DNA of 64,000 bases from NCBI RefSeq assembly GCF_001499855.1, contig NZ_LQIK01000012.1:1-64000 (forward strand). The letters run 5' to 3'. Shown here one piece after another: positions 16,597-23,946 of the stretch. The first letter of the stretch is position 1. Each line of letters begins with the position of its first letter. Both the position numbers and the translations under genes were made by a program. Below the pieces are notes generated by a model, which saw only the letters and a program-made list of their open reading frames with translations, was not told the DNA's origin and made no database searches. This DNA is from Mycobacterium sp. GA-0227b (GTDB lineage: Bacteria; Actinomycetota; Actinomycetes; Mycobacteriales; Mycobacteriaceae).

Positions 16597-18150
16597 TCAG
16601 CCGTGGGCCCCCGACGGCGGGGTTGTGCCAGTCTGGGGGCGCTGGGCCTGGTTGGCCTTGAGTTGGCAGCGTAGGCACGGACCGCCGAGGGCACTGGGCA
16701 GGCCGGTCCGTCTGCACTCGGGGCACGGTCGTTTGCCGGACGTATCGACGCCCTTGTCCCTTAGCCCGCCCCCTTTGGGATCGGTGTCAGAAGCCGTCAA
16801 GCCGTCAGAGGTAATCGTGTGACCAGCAAGTACGCCACACTGCGCGGTATTTTCCCGGTAGTCAGAGCGTGTCAAACGGGTGTCAGATTTGACGGGTTCT
16901 GACGGGTTCTGACGAGTGGCGGTTTTCCCGTCGTCTTCCACTTTGCCCTTGTCAGAAGGCATCGTCTGACGGTCTGGCGGGTTCTGACGGAGGTACCTGC
17001 GGAAGGCGTCCGTCAGCTCGTCCACGCGGTAACCCCGGACTTTGCCGGAGGTGTCGCGTCCGGGCTTGACGCCGAAGGGCCGCAGCCGTTGCGCGAGTCC
17101 GTTCTCGTTCAGCTCGAACTTCTGCCACGGCGACTCGGCCCGTGCGCGCAGCAATTGGGCTAGCGCCGCGGAGGCGATGAAGCTGCTCTTATGCTCGTCG
17201 ACGATGTCGCGGATGTCGGATAGCAGCTTGGTATCGAGCTTGCACTCCTCGTCGTCCTCGGCCGCCGCCCCGGTGAGCGCCGCGCAGGCGTCGCGAACCC
17301 GTTGCGGCCAGTCGCCGCCGGCCTCCTCGGCGATGGTGAACAGCGGCTCCCAGGCGTCCTGCGCCCTGTCCTCGACGGCGTCGGGCATCGTCGGCTCGGC
17401 GGCGCGCAGCCGGTCGAGGCGGGTCGTGCCCTCGTCGTCCTTGACGGGGCTGCGCACCCACGCCTTGATTTTGTTGCGTAGTTCCTCGAGTGCCGGACCG
17501 TCGCGGCGGCTCCGGTACCGGGCGACGGTTTCTCCGGGAGCTCTCCGCCGAAGTGCGATGTTTACGGCACGGTCTGAGATCGTGTCGGGGATGTGCTTTA
17601 TTGCGGCAAGCATCGACATGGAGAAGACATCGAAAGGTACGGACTCCTGATTGGTCCCCACGCCGACGCACCGCCAAACGGGCCAGTCGCGCTGGTAGCT
17701 GCTGTTGTATAGACCCCGAAGGTCATCATTCTGCTCGGCGGCCTTCCTGGTCCCGAACACGGCATCTACCTCATCATGGAAGATCGTCGGGCGGTCATGT
17801 TCATTGCTGTCGGACACCAGACGAAACAGCGCGGCGACTGAGGTGTTGGCCACCAGCACCGAGTTGAAACTGAGGGCTGCGGAGACCTCCATCAACCGGG
17901 TCTTGCCACAACGCTTCATCGGGCTGGTGATGCATAGCTTGGTCGCGTGGTGCCACGCTGGGAGCGCGTGGGTGGTTGCGGTCCAGAGTGCGACCGCGAC
18001 TGGCTGGTGCTCATCGGCGAAGGCGACGAAGCGGGTGAGCGTCGCGTAGACCTCGTCGAGGAGGTCGGCTCCGTTCTCCTCGGGCACCAACTCCGCCTGG
18101 TTGGCGTTGACGGCGGCGGTCATCGGAGGCACCTGGTCGGCGTCGTTCAT
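16597..18150 (-). CDS. DUF3631-domain ATPase, replication module
   Basis: This encodes 517 aa from ATG 18150, whose ATGA overlaps the stop of the primase gene; AAAGGGG lies upstream. An NTPase core is visible: SPMKRCGKTRLME (Walker A-like, ~residues 76-90), TIFHDEVDAVFG (Walker B-like) and SDRAVNIALRRR. DUF3631 follows (LLSDIRDIVDEH...), a domain typical of phage and integrative-element replication ATPases. A disordered Ser/Thr/Lys linker and a terminal zinc ribbon (CPEC...CLRC) finish it. It likely works with the PrimPol next to it as the helicase/loader of the element. Confidence 0.8.
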   Translation of the reverse strand: MNDADQVPPMTAAVNANQAELVPEENGADLLDEVYATLTRFVAFADEHQPVAVALWTATTHALPAWHHATKLCITSPMKRCGKTRLMEVSAALSFNSVLVANTSVAALFRLVSDSNEHDRPTIFHDEVDAVFGTRKAAEQNDDLRGLYNSSYQRDWPVWRCVGVGTNQESVPFDVFSMSMLAAIKHIPDTISDRAVNIALRRRAPGETVARYRSRRDGPALEELRNKIKAWVRSPVKDDEGTTRLDRLRAAEPTMPDAVEDRAQDAWEPLFTIAEEAGGDWPQRVRDACAALTGAAAEDDEECKLDTKLLSDIRDIVDEHKSSFIASAALAQLLRARAESPWQKFELNENGLAQRLRPFGVKPGRDTSGKVRGYRVDELTDAFRRYLRQNPPDRQTMPSDKGKVEDDGKTATRQNPSEPVKSDTRLTRSDYRENTAQCGVLAGHTITSDGLTASDTDPKGGGLRDKGVDTSGKRPCPECRRTGLPSALGGPCLRCQLKANQAQRPQTGTTPPSGAHG

Positions 18151-19169
18151 GCTGCCCCTTTCCGCCATTGCCGCCGGCGCAGCGACCGGGCGGCGGCCTT
18201 CATGTCGCCCCCGTGATTGAGGACCGCGTAGGCGGCGAACCGGCTGTAGCCCTGCGGCTCACCGGGCCGCGTCGTGTCGAAGTCGGTGCTCGTCGAGTAG
18301 ACGTAGAGCGAGCCGTTGCTGACCGTCGCCGACCATTCCGCGGTGGCGGCGGGGTGGCGCCAACGCGCCCCCTCCTCGTCGCCGCCGGCATCGACACAGT
18401 CCCAGCCGTGCGGCTCGAGGACCTCGTGCCAGCTCGTCGACCCGTTGTAGGCGTCGACCACTGACGGGCTACTGCCCGTCCACCGCCGGCGCTCTGGGCC
18501 GGCATGCCTCGGCGGCTCGGTGACCAAAGCGACAAACCACCGCGGCGGCTCGGGGATTGGCCCGTCCACGTAGCGGTAGCCGCGCCCGGTCTCGGGGTGG
18601 ACCGACGGTGGCAGCACCACGTAGCCGCCCTCGTGCTTGAGGTCAATGCCCTTGGGCAGGCGCCGGGCGCTGATCCTGCCCTGCGGGCGGCGCACGAACA
18701 GGTGCGCTCCCCCGCCGTCGCGCCCAGAGAGGCTCATCTGGCAGCGCGGCCAGGGGCCGTGGGCGGCGAGCAGCGAGTCGAAGGCGTCGATGTCGTCCAC
18801 ATCGACGACGAGGACGCGGTCGGGGACACGCCCGCCGATATTGGCCGTGCCGAAGTGGTGGTCGGCCCACAGCGCGCCGATCAGGGCGCGGTCGGTCGTG
18901 GCGTCCCACACGCCGTGCCCGAGGCGGCCGCACTCGCCGCGGCACCGGCGCCTGCCGCAGTGCGCGGAGGGGATGCATGGCACCTTGCCCCGCAGCGGGA
19001 ATACCGGCCAGCCGTTGGCGGCCCATTCCAGCGCCGCGTTGACCATCCCGCCCTCAGCGACGAGTGTCCTCAGCCGCAGATCGTCGGCGTCCTGGGTTAT
19101 GATCGAGTCGTCCTGAGGGGGACTGGTCGCCTCTGCGGTTTCGCGGGGGCGATCTTTGTCGTCTGTCAC
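18147..19169 (-). CDS. PrimPol-type DNA primase/polymerase
   Basis: This encodes 340 aa. GTG 19169 directly follows the previous stop; the upstream in-frame ATG would overlap that gene by 65 bases. It begins with ALEWAANGWPVFPLRGK, the standard opening of the bifunctional primase/polymerase N-terminal domain (PF09250). Catalytic-type motifs follow: VVDVDDIDAFD (acidic pair) and GRDGGGAHLFVR (sGGxH), then HEGGYVVLPPSVH. Such enzymes prime replication of plasmids, phages and integrative elements. The C-terminal third (WHEVLEPHGWDCV...) is a domain often found after PrimPol in actinobacterial elements. Cotranscribed with DUF3631. Confidence 0.82.
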   Translation of the reverse strand: MTDDKDRPRETAEATSPPQDDSIITQDADDLRLRTLVAEGGMVNAALEWAANGWPVFPLRGKVPCIPSAHCGRRRCRGECGRLGHGVWDATTDRALIGALWADHHFGTANIGGRVPDRVLVVDVDDIDAFDSLLAAHGPWPRCQMSLSGRDGGGAHLFVRRPQGRISARRLPKGIDLKHEGGYVVLPPSVHPETGRGYRYVDGPIPEPPRWFVALVTEPPRHAGPERRRWTGSSPSVVDAYNGSTSWHEVLEPHGWDCVDAGGDEEGARWRHPAATAEWSATVSNGSLYVYSTSTDFDTTRPGEPQGYSRFAAYAVLNHGGDMKAAARSLRRRQWRKGAA

Positions 19170-19170
19170 G

Positions 19171-19509
19171 TCACCGCACCCCCAAGTGGGAGGCTGCGGC
19201 CTCTGGTGCCACGCTGGCCTGGCGACCCGAGACACGCCCAGCGGGGCGCTCAGGGGTTACCCGCCGCATCTCGTAGTCCTTGAACCACGCAACCGACTTG
19301 GCGTCGTAGTTGAAACCCCCTCGCCCGTCGTTGCGGGGGGTCACCTTGCCCAGCGCCACCGCATACTCGATCAGATGAGGGCGCTTGCGGTCGCGGTTGG
19401 CCTCGACCACGGTCCCGACCTTCCCCCGGAACTGCGGCCAGGTGCCCTTCGACGGCCAGCGGGTCTCGTCGCGTTCGATGCGGACCCGGTCGCCCACGCG
19501 GGTGTTCAT
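19171..19509 (-). CDS. Small basic hypothetical protein of the element
   Basis: This encodes 112 aa. GDRVRIERDETRWPSKGTWPQFRGKVGTVVEANRDRK reads like a small SH3/KOW-type beta barrel (glycine turn plus GxVGTVV), so nucleic-acid binding is possible. The ATG overlaps the stop of the excisionase-like gene (TAATG), with GGGGTGA as ribosome site. Part of the leftward operon 19915 to 16597. Confidence 0.6.
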   Translation of the reverse strand: MNTRVGDRVRIERDETRWPSKGTWPQFRGKVGTVVEANRDRKRPHLIEYAVALGKVTPRNDGRGGFNYDAKSVAWFKDYEMRRVTPERPAGRVSGRQASVAPEAAASHLGVR

Positions 19510-19676
19510 TAGTCACCCCCGATGGGCCGGGACAGGGCGTCGAGGTCGGCGGTGTCGATCCTGATGGCGCGGGCGCCGACGCGGTAGGCCCGCAAACGAC
19601 CATCGCTGACGTACCGCCGTAGTGTCTTCTCGCTCAGACCGACACGCTCAGCGGCCTGGTGAAGGGTGAGCCTCAT
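19509..19676 (-). CDS. Excisionase-like helix-turn-helix protein
   Basis: This gene is only 55 aa. The translation starts MRLTLHQAAERVGLS, continues EKTLRRYVSDGRLRAYRVG and ends with a strand and helix (RIDTADLDAL). This is the classic winged-helix pattern of excisionases (AlpA/Xis/MerR-like HTH_17): AA..lGvs..TLRR.i..GrL.A.RvG....i...DL. Its ATG overlaps the stop of the gene before it (ATGA), and its own stop overlaps the next start. It most likely sets the direction of the nearby integrase or controls the operon. Confidence 0.7.
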   Translation of the reverse strand: MRLTLHQAAERVGLSEKTLRRYVSDGRLRAYRVGARAIRIDTADLDALSRPIGGD

Positions 19677-19915
19677 GCGCCGGCGTCCGACAGCAGCGAC
19701 GCCGCATAGGCGTGCTCATCGGCGTTCATCGGCGGGTTCTGCGCGATTAGCTTCTCGAGGGCGCTGAGCCAGTTACCGACGACCATGAGGCGCTTGGCCT
19801 CGAGCAGTTCGGCGTCGTCCGGCGCGCGATCGCGGATCAGGCCGGCGTAGCGGCCCTGGTGGACCCGCCTAGTGGCGGAGAGAGATTCAGGGCGTATTGG
19901 AAGGAAGGGGGCCAT
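19673..19915 (-). CDS. Small hypothetical protein, first gene of replication operon
   Basis: This encodes 80 aa with a good GAGGAG site before ATG 19915. It is mainly helical (DAELLEAKRLMVVGNWLSALEKLI, then NADEHAYAASLLSDAGA). No family recognised. It is the promoter-proximal gene of the overlapped operon, about 190 bases downstream of the dyad at 20107. A possible -10 (TAATAT, minus strand, 20054-20049) lies between. Confidence 0.55.
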   Translation of the reverse strand: MAPFLPIRPESLSATRRVHQGRYAGLIRDRAPDDAELLEAKRLMVVGNWLSALEKLIAQNPPMNADEHAYAASLLSDAGA

Positions 19916-20106
19916 CAGAAGGACTCCTCGGCAGCGTTGGACAACAACTGCCCGGTCCTTAGTCCGTGAACGCCGAACCTCGCGGGGTGCTCGAGCTCAG
20001 GCTCCTCCGTCGAGCGGCCCGTTCATAAGCCTCCGGGGAGCTGAGTCGATATTAGCAGTCGGAGGTAGCTCCGGCCCAACGCTTGCCTGAGCGTGTCACC
20101 TACGGA

Positions 20107-20125
20107 TGTCAACTGTCCGTTGACA
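20107..20125. promoter_or_regulatory. Perfect dyad operator between integrase and replication operon
   Basis: TGTCAAC (20107-20113) and GTTGACA (20119-20125) are perfect inverted arms around a 5-base spacer. Each arm contains a -35-like TTGACA, on opposite strands. It sits upstream of the leftward replication operon and just after the integrase, the expected place for the element's control site. The regulator is not known; the small HTH protein at 19509-19676 is one candidate. Confidence 0.45.
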
Positions 20126-20213
20126 ATTCGACAGCCTCACCCTCGTCGGACAGCGCGACGAACACGTCGATGGCGTCGAGCGCGACGAAAAAGGCGTCGA
20201 GGGGTCGGCTCAC
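20109..20213 (-). CDS. Possible 34-aa protein overlapping integrase stop
   Basis: GTG 20213 overlaps the integrase TGA by four bases (GTGA). The frame reads RPLDAFFVALDAIDVFVAL, then SDEGEAVEL, and stops inside the dyad at 20107-20125. Codons are mostly GC-ending and the peptide is acidic and ordered, which argues for real coding. The GAGGAGGA before the start is very close to it. I recognise no family. Confidence 0.35.
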   Translation of the reverse strand: MSRPLDAFFVALDAIDVFVALSDEGEAVELSTDS

Positions 20214-21331
20214 TCCTCCTCCTCGGCCAGCGCGGACAGCGCCTCGGCGATCTGCGCATCGCGCCCACTCACGATGCCCTGGTAGATCAGGCTCGCGGCC
20301 ACCGTGGAGTGGCCAAGTCTGTCCATGGACTCGCGCAACGTGCCGACACGGGCGACCTGGGTGCCCTGGAAGTGGCGTAAGTCGTGAACCCGGACATCCT
20401 CGCGCTCAATGGCTTTCAGCGCTTTGGCAAAGTACTCCCGGCTGAATACACGGTCGTTAAGGTGCCCACCACGTGCTGCCGGGAACAGTAGGGCCTCGGG
20501 GCCGTCGCCGACGAACTCGTCCAAATGTTGAACGAGGTCGGCGCGGACATGGGGAGGGACGACGACGTTGCGTACCCGGCCGCTTTTGGGGCGATCCACG
20601 CGGTACGCGCCGTCGCGGCGGGTGACGGCGCGGGACACCGTGAGCACGGCGCCGTCGGCGCTGATGTCCTTGCGGCGCAGCTCGGATACCTCCCCCCACC
20701 GAAGCCCGCACCACGCCATAACCTGCACCATGGCTCGCAGTCGTTCGGGGCGTATCGCCTCGGCGAGTGCGGCGACCTCGGCGACGCCCAGGATGACGGG
20801 CTCGCGGCGGCGCGGTGCCCGCATGGCACGCGGAACCGAGCATGGGTTGGTGGTGATCAGTCCGTCGGTTACGGCGGTGGCCAGGACCGCGTGCAGCAGG
20901 GAGTAGGCGTGCGCACGGGTCGTCGGGTGGCCAGGGGCCAATGCGGCGTGCCAGGCGCGCACCTCCCGGGCATTCAGCCCGCTCAGGGGCAGGTGCCCCA
21001 GCATCGGCTCGATGTGGTTGGCCAGCAGGGACTCGTAGTGACGGCGCGTGCGGTATTTCAAGCCGCGCTCCGCGACCCAGGTGGCCGCGTATCGCCCGAC
21101 GGTGAGAACCTCACCCCGGCGTGCGGCCCTGCGCTGCGCCGGCGGCGTCCACTGATCCAGCTCGATGAGGCGGCGCTCCGCGGATAGCCAGCCCTCGGCG
21201 TCGAGCTTGGCCGTGAAAGTGTGCGGGGCGTTGTGGCGCCGTAGGTCAGGGCCGACGTAGGACGCTTGCCACCTCCGCGAGGGCAACCGGCGAATCCAGC
21301 CCCACCCCCGCCGATTGGACCGCCCGACCAT
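20210..21331 (-). CDS. int: Tyrosine recombinase (phage-type integrase)
   Basis: This encodes 373 aa, normal for the family. The N-terminal part is an arm-binding region (GWGWIRRLPSRRWQASYVGPD), the middle a SAM-like core-binding domain, and the C-terminal half the catalytic domain: Arg in CGLRWGE, Lys in RPKSGRVR, HDLRHFQGT box II, LGHSTVA, and the Tyr nucleophile in SLIYQG. It integrates the element at the tRNA 3' end found 144 bases upstream of its start. Three short tandem repeats directly before the start codon may be its arm sites and may couple binding to its own expression. Confidence 0.92.
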   Translation of the reverse strand: MVGRSNRRGWGWIRRLPSRRWQASYVGPDLRRHNAPHTFTAKLDAEGWLSAERRLIELDQWTPPAQRRAARRGEVLTVGRYAATWVAERGLKYRTRRHYESLLANHIEPMLGHLPLSGLNAREVRAWHAALAPGHPTTRAHAYSLLHAVLATAVTDGLITTNPCSVPRAMRAPRRREPVILGVAEVAALAEAIRPERLRAMVQVMAWCGLRWGEVSELRRKDISADGAVLTVSRAVTRRDGAYRVDRPKSGRVRNVVVPPHVRADLVQHLDEFVGDGPEALLFPAARGGHLNDRVFSREYFAKALKAIEREDVRVHDLRHFQGTQVARVGTLRESMDRLGHSTVAASLIYQGIVSGRDAQIAEALSALAEEEE

Positions 21332-21337
21332 ACCTCA

Positions 21338-21370
21338 CCGTGCTATCTCCGTGTTATCTACGTGCCTACA
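21338..21370. repeat. 11-base tandem repeats, candidate integrase arm sites
   Basis: CCGTG-C-TATCT (21338-21348) and CCGTG-T-TATCT (21349-21359) are adjacent, and a weaker third copy begins ACGTG (21360-21370). They sit between the integrase start and the tRNA remnant, one helical turn apart, as expected for integrase arm-type sites. Binding is inferred. Confidence 0.4.
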
Positions 21371-21474
21371 ACAGGATACGGATGTCTATTGCTGTCCACA
21401 CATTGTTCTGGTGATCAGCGCAGTTCAAACTTGGTTTGTGCTGGCCGAGGGCGGTCAAGACGCTTTGCTCAGCC

Positions 21475-21501
21475 GCAGGTTCGAATCCTGCCGAGGGCAC
21501 C
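21475..21501 (+). other. 3' tRNA remnant / attachment site at island edge
   Basis: GCAGG, T-loop TTCGAAT, CCTGC forms a perfect T-arm, followed by the acceptor strand CGAGGGC, discriminator A and CC. No matching 5' half (GCCCTCG), D-arm or anticodon arm lies upstream, so it is a 3' fragment, not a working tRNA. This is the classic mark of integration into a tRNA gene. The intact copy should lie beyond the left end of the window. Confidence 0.7.
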
Positions 21502-21571
21502 CTCAAAATCACCCGCTGACTGGCCTTTGGCTATCCGTCTCGGCGCCCACCGCACCAGTGTCAGCTACGAA

Positions 21572-22798
21572 CTAAGCCGATTTGCACGCCAGTTGCAGCC
21601 GTTCGAGGCGCCGCACCAGGAGGCTCGGCAGCCACCGGCCCACCTCAGCCGCTTCGATCGTCGACGTGTGCTCCAGGAGTTGACCGAGCACGATCCGAGC
21701 CTCCAACCGGGCGAGCGCCGCTCCGACGCAGAAGTGCGCGCCCTTGCCGAATGAGATGTGGCTCTTTCCGGCCGGCCGGTCCAGTCGAAACTCGTCGGGA
21801 TTGTCGAACTGCGCCGGATCGCGGTTGGCCGCTCCCCATAACAGCAGAAGGCGCGAATCCGCTGGAAGATCCACACCACACAGCGTGGTGTTCCTGACGA
21901 CGTGACGGTAGTGGCCCCGAAACGGCGGCTCGTATCTCAATACCTCTTCGAGGAACGCGCCGAGCAGCTCCGGTTGCTCGCGCACGCGCTCTTGGACATC
22001 CGGTCGAGTCGCCAAAACCCAAGCTGCAGAACCGATCAACGACGCCGTGGATTCGCCACCCGCGCTGAACAAGATGATCATCATCGCCTGCGCGGTCAGC
22101 TCTTCGAACTCACCCGATGCGCACGCCATAGCCAAATCGCCCAGCAAGTTGTCCTGCGGGTCGGCGGCAGCTTGCCGGAACTGATCGGTGATGTAGGCCG
22201 CGAGTTCCATCACGGCGTTGCCCGCAGCGGTGAGTTGGTCTTGGCTGACAAGTCCCTCGACCACCTGGGTCGCCGAATATCCCCACCGCACGAGCTTGTC
22301 GATGTCGGTATCCGGGACACCGATGATCCGCCCCACGACCATCATGGGCAGCCGGTTCGCCATGGCGCTCATCCATTCGATGCGCCCGTCTCGCATGCTG
22401 GCATTCCCGAGCCGCTCGGCGGTTTCGGCGATGAACGGCTCGAAGGCCCGGATACGTTTGGCTGCCAGCTGCGGAAGCAACGCCTTCCTGTGCACCGCAT
22501 GCGCGGGCTCGTCGGCGGTGGCCAGCACGTGGCTTTTTCCGCCCAAACCTTCCATCTCGAAGGCGCCCACTTCGCCGCCGGGCTGATACGTCATCGTCGC
22601 GGTGAGGTTCGACGAGAAGTCGTCGGGTCGAGCGACGGCGTCGTTGACGGCATCCCAGCTGCACACCGCATAGAACCCGGAATCGCCGATCCGATGCACC
22701 GGTGCTGTGGCCAACATTCGCCGGTAGAGAGGGTAGGGATCTTGGATGTACTCATCATCGAACAACCCGATGCCAAGCTGACCATCGCGCGACGTCAT
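21572..22798 (-). CDS. Cytochrome P450
   Basis: This encodes 408 aa from ATG 22798; a TTG at 22834 would add 12. Bacterial class I P450 motifs: I-helix SAGGEST, the ExxR pair in EEVLRYEPP, and the haem loop FGKGAHFCVG with the Cys ligand. It is a soluble monooxygenase needing ferredoxin; none is next to it. Substrate unknown, though mycobacterial P450s of this type often act on lipids or terpenoids. It diverges from a TetR gene with a dyad in the shared promoter, so control by that repressor is likely. First gene of the chromosome right of the island. Confidence 0.92.
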   Translation of the reverse strand: MTSRDGQLGIGLFDDEYIQDPYPLYRRMLATAPVHRIGDSGFYAVCSWDAVNDAVARPDDFSSNLTATMTYQPGGEVGAFEMEGLGGKSHVLATADEPAHAVHRKALLPQLAAKRIRAFEPFIAETAERLGNASMRDGRIEWMSAMANRLPMMVVGRIIGVPDTDIDKLVRWGYSATQVVEGLVSQDQLTAAGNAVMELAAYITDQFRQAAADPQDNLLGDLAMACASGEFEELTAQAMMIILFSAGGESTASLIGSAAWVLATRPDVQERVREQPELLGAFLEEVLRYEPPFRGHYRHVVRNTTLCGVDLPADSRLLLLWGAANRDPAQFDNPDEFRLDRPAGKSHISFGKGAHFCVGAALARLEARIVLGQLLEHTSTIEAAEVGRWLPSLLVRRLERLQLACKSA

Positions 22799-22936
22799 TT
22801 CTCCACGCTGATCGGCGTCGACAACGCGCGTCAACCAGCTCCGGGAAAGTTGAAACGCCTGCTACGCCCATCGCGCGGCGGCCGTCTCACGGTACACGCT
22901 GGACCGGCGTCGACGCTGAAATCTGCGGACGAATTT

Positions 22937-22952
22937 GTCTCAACCCTGAGAC
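22937..22952. promoter_or_regulatory. Dyad operator in the TetR/P450 divergent promoter
   Basis: GTCTCA-ACCC-TGAGAC is a perfect 6+6 inverted repeat, 35 bases before the TetR start and 138 before the P450 start. This fits a TetR operator controlling both promoters. Binding has not been shown. Confidence 0.55.
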
Positions 22953-22986
22953 GATATGACTTTGGGGATTCGAGAGGACGATCAGC

Positions 22987-23532
22987 GTGATCCGAGACGA
23001 TTGGCTCCTTGGCGGCGAGCGCCGTACGGCTGCCGCAGACCGCATCTATGCCGCAGCCACCGACCTCGTGCTGCGCGACGGTCTACAAGCCTTCGACATG
23101 GACGCCCTGGCCGCACGAGTGCACTGTTCGCGGGCGACTATCTATCGCTACGCCGGGGGCAAAGCCCAGATCCGCGACGCCGTTCTACTCCGCCTGGCGG
23201 CCCGCATCGTCGACTCGGTCCGACGCGCCGTAGAAAACTTGAGTGGCGCGGAGCGAGTGGTAACGGCAATCACGGTCGCACTCGAACACATCCGATCGGA
23301 CCCGATACGGCAAATGATGATCGGGTTGAGTGCCGGTCGTGATCTGACCGAGCTTCCGTCGTCGCCAGTGCTGGGCCGTCTCGCCGCCGACCTCACCGGC
23401 ATAACCGACGACGACCCGCAGGCGGCCCAATGGATCGTTCGCGTCGTCATGTCGCTGGCGGTCTGGCCGATCGGCGACAACGACGTGGAACAGCAAGTGG
23501 TGCGGCGCTTCATTGCGCCGGCATTCAACTGA
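22987..23532 (+). CDS. TetR family transcriptional regulator
   Basis: This encodes 181 aa from GTG 22987. The N-terminal HTH (residues ~14-62) reads ADRIYAAATDLVLRDGLQAFDMDALAARVHCSRATIYRYAGGKAQI, of which RATIYRY is the recognition helix. The C-terminal ligand domain is diverged, as usual. It is divergent from the P450, with a perfect dyad between them, and most likely represses it and itself until a ligand binds. Length is typical of the family. Confidence 0.9.
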   Translation: MIRDDWLLGGERRTAAADRIYAAATDLVLRDGLQAFDMDALAARVHCSRATIYRYAGGKAQIRDAVLLRLAARIVDSVRRAVENLSGAERVVTAITVALEHIRSDPIRQMMIGLSAGRDLTELPSSPVLGRLAADLTGITDDDPQAAQWIVRVVMSLAVWPIGDNDVEQQVVRRFIAPAFN

Positions 23533-23550
23533 CGGATCGCTTCGTGCCCG

Positions 23551-23793
23551 CTACTCGGACGTGCGTGAATACTGACAGCCTGCAGACTCGGGGTCTCCGA
23601 CCTCGAACGGGGTGGGCGGTGAGGAAAGCTCGCCCCAGCACTCCTCCTGTTCGAGATCCATGTTGTCGTCGTACGTTCCAGTGTCAGGGACTAGATCAGC
23701 GGCGGCGACAGACGTGAACCCACCGAGAACGAAGCTGACTGACAATCCACAGACAGCGCCGATTTTCTTGATATCGAAAATTTGCTCGGTCAC
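23551..23793 (-). CDS. Small secreted hypothetical protein
   Basis: This encodes 80 aa starting at GTG 23793 with GGGGAGGG upstream. The signal peptide is residues ~8-32 (IGAVCGLSVSFVLGGFTSVAAAD). The mature chain is ~48 residues, acidic, with two Cys (EECWGEL, AGCQY). Many mycobacteria encode such orphan secreted peptides. It follows the SDR gene at a distance and is separated from it by two hairpins. Confidence 0.6.
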   Translation of the reverse strand: MTEQIFDIKKIGAVCGLSVSFVLGGFTSVAAADLVPDTGTYDDNMDLEQEECWGELSSPPTPFEVGDPESAGCQYSRTSE

Positions 23794-23889
23794 GGGACAT
23801 CCCTCCCCGAATGGAACACCGAGAGACCTGGAAGTCTAGTTCAGCCACCCGTGTGTCGCACGCCGAAGGAAATAGATACGCGCTCTGAG

Positions 23890-23937
23890 CCGTTTGCTGA
23901 CGTCCCAAACGGAGCCTCGCCGCTGAGATCGCGGCGA
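23890..23937 (-). terminator. Two consecutive hairpins downstream of SDR gene
   Basis: CCGTTTG (23890-23896) pairs with CAAACGG (23906-23912), and TCGCCGC (23917-23923) with GCGGCGA (23931-23937); both are perfect 7-base stems. They lie 10-57 bases after the leftward SDR stop. There is no T run, as is usual for mycobacterial hairpin terminators. Confidence 0.5.
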
Positions 23938-23946
23938 ACCGTGCGG

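Noticed and set aside
15923..16726. A 267-codon minus-strand frame over the end of the DUF3631 gene
   Set aside because: Pro/Arg-rich with no motif, and overlaps the better-supported DUF3631 frame and the hypothetical gene at 16030.
21392..21400. A DnaA-box-like sequence (CTGTCCACA) near the attachment site
   Set aside because: It is a single 8/9 match with no cluster; such matches are expected by chance in 64 kb.
21421..21501. A complete tRNA gene upstream of P450
   Set aside because: Only the T-arm and 3' acceptor fold. The preceding bases give no D-arm, anticodon arm or matching 5' acceptor strand.
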